Positions 1 to 10,746 of a stretch of 27,615 nt of DNA are shown piece after piece. Numbering within the stretch: the first letter of the stretch is position 1; every line of letters begins with the position of its first letter. The DNA comes from Alectoria sarmentosa (lineage: Eukaryota; Ascomycota; Lecanoromycetes; Lecanorales; Parmeliaceae), in the NCBI GenBank assembly GCA_009733775.1, contig WOGZ01000399.1:1-27615 (forward strand), written 5' to 3'. The notes beneath the pieces are model-generated. The model was not told the origin of the DNA and made no database searches. It was given only the letters and a program-made list of their open reading frames with translations. The translations under genes and the position numbers were made by a program.

Positions 1-860
1 AAATTCGATTTTTAAATAATAAACTTTTATTTACTCTTTTAACGAATTTCAATTTGTGATTATAAAAACGATGTGAAAATAATATATTCGTTTATGATTT
101 ATTAAAAACATTTGCGTAATTATGATAATTTATAAAGAATTTATTATATATCTTTTAAAGAATAAAAGTTTTAATATTATTAATTTGAACGTTTTTTAAT
201 ATATATAATTTATAACATTTCTTATATTTAATTTCGAAGTCGTATAAATATAATTTATTAATTGATATACGATTAACTCGTTGCAATTATGATATAACCT
301 TGAAAGGTTCATTAAAAATATCGTAAATTTTGTTCATTATTAAAGAAAAGAGCTTGTTTTCTTTATTTCGAATTAAATAATAATAAATCGATGTGTTAAT
401 TTCAATAATATCGATGAGATTAAATTTTTTAATCATTTTTTTTTTAGTACTTTAAATGTTAATATCGATTTTTTTCTATTTGAAATGTCTTTGAAATGAT
501 TTATATTAAATTTATTTTCATTTGATTCATTTTTAAAAGTAAATTTAAAAGGTCGTATAATGATAATAAATGATGTTTTTAATAAAAACGATAGATTTTT
601 AAATGTTAATATCTTATTATTATCATGTTTACATCGTTTAAATATAAATAATATCTTATTTTTTAGCATATCGAATACGACTTTATATTTATTCATTTAT
701 GATTTTTCGAAAATTAAATCGTATTATTTTAACGAAGCGATAAATATAAAATAAGATTTTTTTAATAATCGTATATATTTAAAATAAATAAAAAGTAATA
801 AATGATAAATTATTTGAATAATCGCTCATTATAATCTCGTAATAATTTTGATTTAAAAAA
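1..860 (-). pseudogene. Older element: protease end and protease-RT linker, truncated by the window edge
   Basis: Around 723-690 the - strand reads YDLIFEKS, stop, MNKYKVVFDMLKNKILFI, the decayed form of the I-L-G-x-P-W-M/L motif and following strand of Ty3/Gypsy retropepsins, then FKRCKHDNN. Further down comes IDIIEINTSIYYYLIR and NKLFSLIMNKIYDIFNEPFK. At about 127-60 it reads YHNYANVFNKS, stop, TNILFSHRFYNHKL, matching the Y-x-D-F-x-D-V-F ... L-P-x-H-R-x-x-D-H segment that precedes Gypsy RT. RT itself would lie beyond position 1. The continuous - strand layout with gag at 8690-9160 makes this one element split by the younger insertion. Confidence 0.75.
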
Positions 861-1191
861 AAATAAGACTCGATTTATAAGCGTTTATATATTTCAAATA
901 TAATAATTTTATTAATAACGATATAAATTTCGATGCATTCGCAATTTATAAAAGAATTTGTAAATGTTATATATTAATTTTGTAATAATAACGTAATTAT
1001 TATTCGAAAGAAACGACGTGTTAAGAAATTATTTAAAATATTCGTTAAATATACGTTCGTATTATCTCTTATCGTGATTTTGAAAGAATTTAATCTTTTT
1101 TCGAATTATTCGAAGAATTTTATAAATTATTATTATCGTTATTATTCATTTTTATAATATGCATTCGAACAATTTTTTTGTTCGATTAAAA

Positions 1192-1233
1192 GTAATCACG
1201 TTTGATATGTTTAACTTAATTGTAATTATAACA
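1192..1233 (-). pseudogene. Decayed gag zinc knuckle (CX2CX4HX4C) of the older element
   Basis: On the - strand the 14 codons read C-Y-N-Y-N-stop-V-K-H-I-K-R-D-Y. This is the retroviral-type CCHC knuckle spacing with the first Cys and the His intact and Cys 2 and Cys 4 turned to Tyr (TGC to TAC). The glycine before His is Lys, a double G to A change, and the stop is most simply a former CAA. It lies just left of the younger element's insertion site, where the end of the interrupted gag should be. Confidence 0.7.
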
Positions 1234-1334
1234 TATAAACTCTTTAATATCGATTTCGATTTTAATTTTAATAAATAAAATCGATATAATAGATTTTATA
1301 AATGTTATTATAATGCGAATAATTTTCGTTGTTA

Positions 1335-1339
1335 TTAAG
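1335..1339. repeat. Target-site duplication, left copy (TTAAG)
   Basis: TTAAG lies immediately before the first base of the 5' LTR and is repeated exactly at 8685-8689, right after the last base of the 3' LTR. A 5 bp duplication is usual for Ty3/Gypsy integrases. Together the copies fix the ends of the younger element. Confidence 0.85.
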
Positions 1340-1599
1340 TGTAAGGGCGAAAGTATTTAGAGCGACCTGATAGGGCTCGCTTAAATCGTTTATTAAACTA
1401 CGTGTTACGCAATTAAGGTGCGTTCTTAATATGCTTGATAAAAGTCTTAAATATTCGTAATTTCTCTTTTTTCTTCTTTTTTCTTTAATTATTAATTCAT
1501 TTAATAATTTATCAATTAAAACTCGTTATTACGTTTATAAATTTTATGATTGTTTAATTATTATATAATTTTATTGAAAAGAGATTTTGTTATCTCATA
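1340..1599 (+). repeat. 5' LTR of younger Ty3/Gypsy element
   Basis: The repeat begins TGTAAGGGCG and ends TCTCATA (260 bp). It aligns along its whole length with 8423-8684; nearly all differences are C/T or G/A transitions. The first 120 bp are much less mutated than the matching part of the 3' LTR (for example GCGACCTGATAGGGCTCGC against GCGATTTGATAAGATTCGT). The terminal CA has become TA. No primer-binding site was recognised after 1599. Confidence 0.9.
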
Positions 1600-3158
1600 A
1601 TTTTAATAGCTTCGTTTATATAAAATTATTTAATTATTTATAATAAATAACTCGCGAGTCGATTTTATTAATTTGCGAAATAAAAACGTTTTATTACGAA
1701 TTATCGATAACGTTTTTAATTAAATAAACGATTTTCGTTAAAATACGTTTGCTTCGTAATTAAATAATTATGATATTAACTTTAATATCGATGCGAGTTT
1801 TAATAACATTGTTAATCGAAACGATAATTGTTAAAATATTGTATTTAATAATTTTTTATCTGTTAACGAAGATCTTCGTTTCGCAAATTTGATTTAAATT
1901 CAACGTTTTCGATTTTTAAAATTTAATGTTGAAAAACATCTGATTATCGAAAAATTCAAATTAATCGAAATGTAAAACGCATAAAAACATCATCGCGAAT
2001 ATAATAATAATTATTATCGCGAATCAAATCGCAAAAAAATAAACGTTATCAAAATATTTAATATACAATATCTTAATAATTACAATTCGACGATTATGTT
2101 TTTTCGAAATTACGAAAATTATATCGCTTCGACATTTCGCATCGATTTTCAAATAAACGAAAAAAAGATTCGTTGATTTTCTGTTTTTTTAATCGATGTT
2201 AAAAAATAGATTTAAAAAATATACGAGATGTTATATTATGTAATATCGACGAATTTATTTAAAACGAATATAAAAAGTAATGTTTAAATTAAATTCACAA
2301 TTTAATTATTAAATTTCATAATATCGATCGTCAATTAATTAAGATTATTATGAAAAACGATTAATCGATCGCAAATTTCAACGATTATTTTATTATATTA
2401 TAATTATAACGAGATCATTATATAATCGATGCGAAATACATAAAATTTTTATAAAATAAAGCGATAGAAAAAATCTTTTTAAAAGCAATAAAGAATATAA
2501 TTCAATTTATTATTTATATCACGTTATTATAATAATATTAAAATATTGAATAAAGATTGCGAAAAATAAAAGAGTTGTTTATTTTAAATAAAACTCGTTT
2601 TAATAATAAAATAAATTATTAAAAAAGCAATAATCAGTATGCGAAATTTTAAAAATAATATGTTAAAAATCAAAAAAATTAAAAGAAGAGTTAATTCTTT
2701 TTGATATCGCAAAATCGAAAACTTATGCGAAATAAATTCGAAAATGACGATTTTAGAATTAAATAAAGATCTTTTTTTATTAAAATTGAATATTAAAATT
2801 ATTAATAAAAGAGACATTTTAAAAACTCATTTAATTGTTCAAATTATGTTATAAATAACGAAATATGTAATCGAATCTTTGATAAAAGAAAAGATAAAAT
2901 TTGATGTTTATCGTTATAATATTAAATATATTATTTATTAAATAACGATCTCGTTTTTTAATATTAAAAGATGAAATTATCACGTCGAATAACAAACGTG
3001 AGATGATTGTTTTGATAAATATCGATAATGAGAAAATCTTTATATCGCAATCTTTTATTAAAAAAACGTAAATTTTTGAATTTGAATATGTGTTAATAAT
3101 GATGCGTGTTATTAATAATTATCGCATATTTTTATATAAAATGTATAATTTGATATTT

Positions 3159-3310
3159 GATTTCGTAGATAATCGAAACAGAAAGCAAAAGTAAATTTTG
3201 AAAACGTATATTATAAATATGCGAAAATACGATTTTATTTTTGATTTTTTTTGAATTTATGATATCGATTTTGACATTTATTAACGCGAACAATTTTGAA
3301 TTTATCGCGA
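3159..3310 (+). pseudogene. Retropepsin C-terminal part of the younger element
   Basis: In the frame that leads directly into RT, a stretch around 3219-3290 reads MRKYDFIFDFF, a stop, then IYDIDFDIY. This fits the end of Ty3/Gypsy proteases, which carry an I/V-L-G-x-P-W-L motif followed by x(4)-P-x-I-x-W. The stops fall where tryptophan (TGG to TAA) is expected. The active-site D-S/T-G was not confidently found; a weak candidate lies near 3020-3060. The assignment rests on the pattern plus position directly upstream of RT in the same frame. Confidence 0.6.
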
Positions 3311-3722
3311 TTTTTTTATAAATAATGAAAAACAAATAAATATCGCAATAATAAATGTGAATTTATTTACGTTATTAATTAATGTAACAATTGCGCATAA
3401 TATAAAATAAATGTATATCGTATTTTTATATTAGATTTTATTTGAAAGCAATGAGAGTAATTATGATGAAGTTGTGCGATATAATGTCACGTAATTAAAC
3501 GATTTTAATATATTTAAATAATTTGAAAGTTTATTAAAAATCTTTTCAAAAGAATTATTTGATAATTTTAACACGTATAATTAAATCGAGCATTTTATAA
3601 ATTTATATTTTAATAAGTTATTTAAAAGCGATTCGATTTATAATATATCGCATAATGAGCTCGCAGCGATAAAAGATTATTTGAATAACGCGTTTGAAAA
3701 AAAGTGAATTCGATTTTCAAAT

Positions 3723-4500
3723 AATCAGATTGACTCGTCGATGTTATTTATTAAAAAAATAAATGGTTTATTGCGATTATATGTCGATTATAAAAAATTC
3801 AACGAAATAATTATTAAGAATAATTATTTATTATCGTTGTTTTCAGAAATTTTGAAAAGATTCGTATATGCGAAGTATTTTATTAAGATTAATATTCGCA
3901 ATATGTATTATAAAATACGAATTCGAAAAAATAATAAATGAAAAATCGTTTTTCGAATTCGTTATAATTAATTTAAATATCAAATAATGTTTTTTGATTT
4001 TATAAATGTTTTCGCAATTTTTTAAACATATATAAATAAAACATTTAAATTATATATCGACGTTTTTTATGTGATATATTTAAATAATGTGTTAATTTAT
4101 TTTAAAATAAAAGATTTATATTAAAAACATATGCGAATAATATTGCGCGCGTTATTAAAGCATCGACTTTATGCGAAATTATCGAAATGCGTTTTTAATC
4201 GTAATGAAATTATTTTTTTGAAATTTATTATAAATTAATATAACATTTAAATGAAATTAATGCGCATTAAGATTATTATTGAGTGATCAAAATCAAAGTT
4301 TATTAAAAACATATTAATTTTCCTAAGATTCGTAAATTTTTATCATCGATTCGTGAAAAGATTTTCGCAAATAATTGCGTTTTTGATTAATGTCACGCGC
4401 GAAATAAAAAAGAGCGAAATTAAATCATTTTTTATATTTATTAAAAAAATATATAAAACTTTTAAGACTTTTAAGCGAGTGTTTATTATAACATTTATTT
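3723..4500 (+). pseudogene. Reverse transcriptase relic of the younger element
   Basis: The + frame starting at 3741 reads LFIKKINGLLRLYVDYKKFN, then IIKNNYLLSL and AKYFIKINIRNMYYKIRIR. These match the fingers and palm motifs of Ty3/Gypsy RT (FVKKKDGS-LR-CVDYR, then the K-D-L-x-x-A-Y block). Downstream in the same frame come VFRIRY and, at 4077-4088, YLNN, the relic of the catalytic Y-x-D-D with both aspartate codons changed GAT to AAT. The connection region (RALLKHRLYAKLSKCVF, then FVNFYHRFVKRFS) is also clear. Stops interrupt it at several former Trp/Gln codons. No activity is possible. Confidence 0.9.
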
Positions 4501-4520
4501 TAAAATATTATAATTAAAAG

Positions 4521-4930
4521 ATATCGTTTATTATGAAAATCGATGTTTTTAAAATAAATGTAAATGATATATTTAATTAATTGATTAAAAATGAATAATG
4601 ACATTTTATTGCGTTTTTTAATTATAAGTTTAAAAGAGTTGAGTTTCGTTGAGACATATATAATAAAAAGTTATATATAATTATATTAAGTTTTAAAAAT
4701 TGAAGATATTATTTATAAAAAAGCAAATATTTCATTTATATAATTTTAAATTATAATAATTTACGTTATTTTATAATAATAAAAAAGTTTAATGTAAAGC
4801 AAATTCGTTAAATTAAAAAATTAATTACGTTTAATTTTATAATTAAATATCGCAAAAATAAATTTAATTTTGTAAATGCGTCGTTAAAAAAACTTAATAT
4901 TATCAAATCGAATAATAATGAAAATAATAA
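4521..4930 (+). pseudogene. RNase H relic of the younger element
   Basis: The frame of RT continues with MKIDVFKINVNDIFN, then HFIAFFNYKFKRVEFR, DIYNKKLYIIILSFKN and KSKYFIYIILNYNNLRYF. This follows the RNase H pattern of Ty3/Gypsy elements (T-D-A-S, P-V-A-F-x-S-R-K, Y-x-x-x-x-x-E-L-L-A-I, W-R-x-Y-L, T-D-H-x-N-L). The first aspartate survives (ID at 4539-4544). The glutamate of the YxxxxKEL block is now lysine and the late aspartate of the TDH block is asparagine, both G to A changes. Confidence 0.85.
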
Positions 4931-5313
4931 TTATGATTTTTTATTTTATTTTACGAAATAAACTTCGTAATTAAAAATATTAATTTAATTTGTAAAAACG
5001 TAATAATGTATTTATTATAATCAAATTCGTAACATTAACGAAATAATTAAATAATATTATCGTCATAAATATTTAAATTATGAATTTAAATGAGAAAATG
5101 TTTAATAAATAAATACACATTTTAAACGCTGCGATGTCGTCTCGATTTTTGATTTATTAAATTTTGAAATCGAAAAGATTTTATTTGAAATTATGAAAAT
5201 CGATAATCGTATAATTATTCAAATTGCAACATAAAAACGTTTTCGTTGCGAATAAAAAATAATGTCAAAAATACGTTATTAAATAAAATGAATTTTTGAA
5301 ATAAAGAATCGAT

Positions 5314-6020
5314 GAAAATGAATTGTTATATCGTGATTTCGCAATTTATGTTTTTAACGATTTTATTATAAAAAAAGAAATTTTTCGTATAAATTATAAT
5401 AATTTTAATGTTGAACATTTTTTTTATAAGCGTATTGAGAAAGATATTAAATTTAAATATTATTAAATAAACATAATGAACGATATAGCAAATTATATTC
5501 GCATTTATTTCGATTATTAAAGAATGCGAATTTATTATTATAAATTTTATGATGAATTAATATTAATATTATCAAATAATGTGAATTTATTTCACATTAT
5601 AATATTAAATTTTATTATAAATTTATTATTTATAAAAGATTTATATATTGATAAAACTTACGATTTTATTTTAATTCTGATAAATAAATTAATAAAATAC
5701 GCAACGTATATAACAATTATAAAAGATTTAAAAATTGATAAATTTATTAATATTATGTGACGGGAATTCGTATCGTTATAAAATATCATGCGAAATTTGA
5801 TCTTAAATCGAGGTTTATTATTTATAAACAAGTTTTGAATAATGTTATATTAACATTTAAATACGAAGCGAAGATTTAACATTGCGTTTTATTTTTAAAT
5901 AAATGATTAAATTGAAAAATAAAATCAAGTTTTTAAATATTATTTATAAATTTATTGCAATTATAAATAAAATAATTAATTTGAGATTTTATTAATAATT
6001 GCGTTTATATATAATAATAA
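5314..6020 (+). pseudogene. Integrase relic (zinc finger and DDE core) of the younger element
   Basis: The reading frame (codon starts = 1 mod 3) contains an HHCC-type region (ELLYRDFAIYVFNDFI, then FNVEHFFYKRIEKDIKFKYY and NYIRIYFDY), with both zinc-finger cysteines now tyrosine (TGT/TGC to TAT). The core follows: FHIIILNFIINLLF, where the first catalytic Asp is Asn; YDFILILINKLIKYATYI; LILNRGLLFTNKF, where the second Asp (of S-D-R-G) is Asn; and a block with IEK, stop, NQVF that keeps the glutamate. The spacing is that of Ty3/Gypsy integrases. The C-terminal part beyond about 6020 is too decayed to assign, and a chromodomain could be neither shown nor excluded. Confidence 0.88.
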
Positions 6021-6679
6021 TATATACGTAAATATTAATAAAATCTCGTAAAAATTGTTAATAAAATATATAACAAATTTAAAAAACGTTTTCAAAAATA
6101 AAATCTTAAAAAAAAAAACATCGTTTGTTATAAAGCGAATAAAATAATTATGAAATATAAAATCGTATTTAAAAGAATTATAAAAGCGGATATTAAAATA
6201 ATAAACAAAATATTATAATAATTATTATCGTGTTATGATTTTTCAAAAAAGAAATAAAATATTATTACGAAATTTGAATATACGCATTTTGCGATTAAAA
6301 AAAATTCGATTATAAATAATTTGAACTTTTCGAAATGTTAAAAAAGATAAACACGTAGGTTTATAAATTGAATTTTTTTATTAAATATAAAAGAATTTAT
6401 TTTATATTTTATATGTTATTATTAAAATTTTGATACTCGCGTGATCATGATTTAAAATTATAAATAATCTTGATTAATAACGAAGAGAAATGAAAAGTTA
6501 ATAAAATGTTAAATAAAAAAGTTCGTAATAATGAGATTGAGTATTTTATTAATTAAAAAGATTTTTTATTTTATAAAATTTCGTGAAAGTTAATGAAGCA
6601 TTTCGAAAATGTTAAAAACGTAATTAAGAATTTCGAATAAATAAAAAAGTTATATAAATTAATATTTAAAACGAAATAA

Positions 6680-8400
6680 AGGGCGTAATCGTCGTAAAAA
6701 ATTAAAAAACGAAATAAATTATAAAAAAAGTAATAATAAAGAATTTATAAATAAATCTTTAATTAAGAAATTTAATGAAAACGATTAAAGAGAGTTTAAG
6801 GGTTTATATATACGTATATATACGCATATTTTAATGCGTCGAAACGTCTCGCATTACGAAAAAAATAATAATTTTAAAAATCGCAAATATCAACATAATT
6901 GTTTAACATTAATTTATATATTTTTTTATATTAAAGAGTAATTTTTTATTAATAAAAATCGTTAAGAGACGACGAAAGATAATAATAAAAATAATAATAA
7001 TAGCGGTAATAATAGAAGAAGGGATAACGACACGTACGATAATTATTTTTATTAACAAAACCCTCGCACATATTAATTAAGATTATTTTATTTTCTTAAA
7101 CGCGTAAGACGTCGTGAACGTCGTTATTAATAATAATAATAATACGCATAATAATCTAATAAGCGGAAATGAAAAGATTGATCACGCAAAAATGATTTTC
7201 GCGAAAATATCGATCGCATTTGAATTAACGCGTATTAATTCGCGGCTCGATATAAATCGCGCGAGGATTATTCGCGAAAACACGCACATAATAAAAATAA
7301 ATAAGAATTTAACACGCATTAACGCAGTTTTTTAAGCATTTATTAAATTTTTTTAATTAATATATTTCGAATAATGAAAGAGAGAAGAGTAAAAGAAGAA
7401 ACGACGATAATAAAAATAATTGTTGATTTTATTAATTAAGCATTTTCTCGTAATAAATGCGAATGTTTATAAATAAAAACAATCGAGATTGTTATAATAA
7501 TGATAATTATTAATTTCATCAATTAAACATTTTTTAAAATAATTTTTTATGTTTATAAATAAAGAAGAAAAGAGAAATAATAATAAAAATAATAATAAAA
7601 AGAAAAATAAAGATAAAATTAATAGCGACGACGATAATAATTATATTTATAAGTTTAAAATTCTCGCATTATTAATTTATAATTTATAGAAAAAACGATT
7701 TTTAAGATTATAACGACGACGAAAAATAATTGAATTTATTATCAACATTGTTAATATGCTTTTTATAAACTTCGTTGACTTTCGCAATTAATTAAGCAAA
7801 TTTAAATGCTTTTTAAAATGTTTATTATAAAATGAAATTAATCAAATTGAGTGATTATAATTTCGTTTAATCGTTATTTTAATTGATATATGCGTTTTGT
7901 TATTGCGATAATGCATAATTTGTTGATGCATTATTATAATAATAAAAAATGTAAATAAAATAATAAATATGAAAAAAGATATAATATTTATTAATAATAA
8001 TGTTAATGTTAATATTGATGTTATTATTATTAAAAAATCAAAATGAAAATGAGATTTTGAATTTATTAACGCGATTTTTAAATGATAATAATAATAAGAT
8101 CATAATAATTAATAATAATAATCGCATTTCGCAATAATGATAATAACATATCGTAATATAATTATAAAATGCTCGCGTTTTATTAATCAAAATAATAATA
8201 ATCATAATTGCGTTATCGCGATTTTAATATATAAACATATTAACATATTTATAAAAATTTATGATAAACAATTTACGTGTCTCAAAGTAATAAATGTTAA
8301 TTTAAATTACGTTCAATTAATAATGAGTAATATAAATGAATGTGAAAAGTTCGTAAATATTTAATTGCAATACGCAATTATATTAAGATTCAAAAATTGA
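6680..8400 (+). other. Unassigned 3' interior of the younger element
   Basis: About 1.7 kb separates the expected end of pol from the polypurine tract, more than a plain gag-pol element needs. It contains an open frame at 7114-7335 (Asn-rich start, then a region with several Arg/Thr-rich, CpG-retaining codons) and another at 8137-8364 (ATG; 75 codons; includes KIYDKQFTCLKVINVNLNY). Neither resembles a family I recognise. It could be an accessory ORF, a degraded insertion, or non-coding sequence. Purine-rich AT repeats (AATAATAAT) dominate the rest. Confidence 0.4.
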
Positions 8401-8406
8401 ATTTTT

Positions 8407-8418
8407 TAAAAAGGGAAA
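8407..8418 (+). other. Polypurine tract next to the 3' LTR
   Basis: An AAAAAGGGAAA-type purine run ends a few bases before the 3' LTR, where the plus-strand primer of an LTR retrotransposon is expected. The run is short and RIP may have changed its edges. Confidence 0.5.
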
Positions 8419-8422
8419 TAAT

Positions 8423-8684
8423 TATAAAAGCGAAAGTATTTAAAGCGATTTGATAAGATTCGTTTGAATCGTTTATTAAATTACGTATTACGCAATTAAA
8501 ATGCGTTTTTAATATGCTTAATAAAAGTCTTAAATATTCATAATTTTTTTTTTCTTTTTTTTTTCTTTTTTAATTATTAATTCATTTAACAATTTATCGA
8601 TTGAAACTCGTTATTACGTTTATAAATCTCGTAATTGCCTAGCTGCTACGCAGCTTTATTGAAAAAAGACCTTGCTATCTCACA
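8423..8684 (+). repeat. 3' LTR of younger Ty3/Gypsy element
   Basis: The repeat begins TATAAAAGCG (the TG start mutated to TA) and ends TCTCACA (262 bp). Its last 60 bp keep GC-rich sequence (GCCTAGCTGCTACGCAGCT) where the 5' LTR reads GTTTAATTATTATATAATT. Each LTR therefore keeps ancestral bases that the other has lost. Confidence 0.9.
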
Positions 8685-8689
8685 TTAAG
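8685..8689. repeat. Target-site duplication, right copy (TTAAG)
   Basis: This matches 1335-1339 exactly and abuts the 3' LTR end (..TCTCACA). It survives unmutated although both flanks are heavily mutated. Confidence 0.85.
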
Positions 8690-9160
8690 ATAATTGATTT
8701 TCTTATTGAAAATGCAATTTTAAATGTAAATGTTTCAAACTTTTCTTTATATTTAGCACGTTAAATGTTGTTCAATTTTCGTAAATACTTTTTAATAAAT
8801 GTTAATTCGCTAAAATCTTTATATACGTTTCAATTTTTTTATAAATTTTCACGAATTTTCAAGCGTAAATATTATATTATATTATTTTTATCTTTATTTA
8901 TAATTTAATTAAATTGAATAAAGTCGACGTAAATTTTTATAAAAGATATGATATTTTATTAAAATGAGTTATATTATCATTTCGCATTATTTTATTAATT
9001 AAAATTTTTATAAATATTAATTAAATTATTCATTATTTCTTTATAAAATTGATATAAATTCGAATAATTTTTTAATCGACGTTTTATAATTTATTTTAAA
9101 GTTTTTTCTTTTAATTTAAAAATGATATAAATTAGCTTAAATTTAATAATAAAATATTAA
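8690..9160 (-). pseudogene. gag relic of the older, opposite-strand Ty3/Gypsy element
   Basis: Read on the - strand, from about 9160 down to the insertion point, one frame gives RLKNYSNLYQFYKEIMNNL, then NIISFIKIYVDFIQFN, DKNNII and YLRLKIRENL, and near the junction DFSELTFIKKYLRKLNNI. This has the pattern of the capsid domain of fungal Gypsy gag proteins (a W-x-x-x-x-L-x-x-Y segment, then S-F-x-x-F-Y-x-x-F-x-x-L, then L-x-x-K-I/L-x-x-x-L). Stops fall at probable former Trp/Gln/Arg codons. The frame is cut at the TTAAG site by the younger element and resumes at 1334. Confidence 0.65.
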
Positions 9161-10740
9161 TTATAATTAATAATAAGCTTGTGATTCATTTTGAAAAATT
9201 AATCGTTTTATATAAAATTCTTTTCATTTATAAAAATAAAAGGGTTAAATAATTTGAAAAATTTATTCTTTTTTAATATAAATCGATTCTTAAATTCATT
9301 ATAAGAAAATTTATTTTTTAAATCGTTTTTTAGTAATTGAAATTTTATTGCATTAATCTTTCGTTATAATTATATTATTTATTTTTATCAATCACGAACG
9401 ATATTATTCGCTTGTTTAAATATAAACTTAAATTAATATAAAAAATTTATAACATCGTTTTTATCGATAATAATCTTATAAAAACGAATTTAAAGTTCGC
9501 GAAATTCGTATCGTTTAAAACGAAGTTGATTTAACATATCAAAAAACTCTTTAAATGCAACTTTCGCTTAATGTAATAATTATTTATTGATAAAAATGTA
9601 TTATAAATTTAACTTATATTGTTAAGAGAGGTTTTTAAATATAATTGAAATATAACGTAATTTGATTTTATTTAAAAGACCTTAAATGTGATTTATCTTT
9701 TTATATCGATAAAAATTATTAATAAAAAAAAGAAAAGAGAAGAAAAAGAAAAGGAATTTAAATATTTTAAAAAATATAATATTAAAAAATATTATAATAA
9801 AAAAGAGTTTTAACACTTTTCATTTAATGTGTTTAACGATTATTATATGATAAAGAAATTTGATTTATTGTATAAAAACTAATAAAGAATGTTATTTAAT
9901 CGTATATTTATTTACTAAACTTTTATAAAAACAATATATTAATTAAATGACGTTCTTTTAATTTCGCTATTTATATAAGATTTTTTAATTATATTATCGT
10001 CGATTTTATGCGAGAAAACTTGATAATGCGAAATAAAAAAGATAAACTTTGAAAAATTATGAAATCGTGATTTTTTATTCGATGATAATGTTGTGAAAAA
10101 TTTGAATATTTTTAATAATAATCTTTCGAACGATATAATCGATGTTGTTTTAATTTGAATTATATAAAAGTGATATATAATTATTTTTTTCGATTCGTTA
10201 ATTAAACGAATGTTTTATTTTAATTTTTTTCTTATATTCGTTATTGTTGACGAAACGAATCATTACTTTAATGCGAATTATTCGAATTTCAATTATCGTA
10301 AATAATTTAATTTAAAAATACGATATCTTAATAATTTTTATATTTTGATAAAGTCTTTATTAATACGATTTTTTAAATTCGTTAATTAATACAAATGAAA
10401 TAAATAAGGTGATTTAATTATAATGTTAAAATTAATATAAAATTATATTATATAAATATATTAAATAAGACAATTAAGTAAGAAGAAAATATGTATATAA
10501 AAAAAAGACATTTATATGAGAATAGACATCTTTATCAAGTTACGTTAAACTCAATCGAGTAATGTTAAAGAAATGTGATATTAAAGGAAAGTTAATTTTA
10601 TTAAAAATGTAAAATACGCTCGTAACATATATATCAATATTTTCTTTCGAAATTTTATAAAAAATCAATTGATGTTAACTCGTATGAGATAAAAAATTTC
10701 AAAATTTGTAAATTTTGATAGGTTTTGTCAAGCCCGATGA
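9160..10740. other. AT-rich remainder, probably 5' end of the older element
   Basis: No protein relic or repeat partner could be read here. By geometry it should contain the start of gag, the untranslated leader and the 5' LTR of the - strand element. A - strand sequence beginning TGTTACGAGCG at 10,627 is a possible LTR start (TG, outermost CpG-rich bases kept), but the matching 3' LTR is outside the window. Confidence 0.35.
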
Positions 10741-10746
10741 TTTAAT

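Larger units (their letters stand above)
1340..8684 (+). mobile_element. Younger Ty3/Gypsy LTR retrotransposon, complete in length, RIP-inactivated
   Basis: The element is 7,345 bp long and bounded by two LTRs and a TTAAG duplication. Inside, on the + strand, relics of retropepsin, reverse transcriptase, RNase H and integrase follow in the order typical of Ty3/Gypsy (integrase after RNase H; Copia has it before RT). Protease, RT and RNase H share one frame (codon starts divisible by three). Integrase is in the next frame, so a small indel lies between about 4990 and 5314. Many tryptophan, glutamine and arginine codons have become stops. No gag protein could be read between 1600 and about 2950, and the 1.7 kb before the 3' LTR is unexplained. 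The element sits inside the gag of an older element of opposite orientation. Confidence 0.9.
1..10740. other. AT-rich, RIP-degraded heterochromatin-like block
   Basis: This stretch is overwhelmingly A and T, with stop codons in every frame and no intact gene. Cytosines that survive are mostly followed by G (TCG, ACG and GCG are common), while CpA, CpT and CpC are rare. That is what RIP leaves behind, since it avoids CpG, and it is the opposite of CpG-methylation decay. The block is explained mainly by two nested Ty3/Gypsy elements, annotated separately. The stretch from about 9160 to 10,740 has no readable protein relic on either strand and probably holds the 5' part of the older element. Confidence 0.85.

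Noticed and set aside
2371..2450. Possible gag zinc knuckle of the younger element (YYNYNEI...)
   Set aside because: The spacing to a histidine and final Cys does not fit CX2CX4HX4C.
2584..3335. - strand ORFs in the younger element
   Set aside because: They are chance open frames in AT-rich DNA; the + strand of the same stretch reads as protease.
6440..6680. Chromodomain relic after integrase
   Set aside because: A few Trp-like stop positions fit, but no clear Y-x-V-E ... W-x-G-Y pattern could be read.
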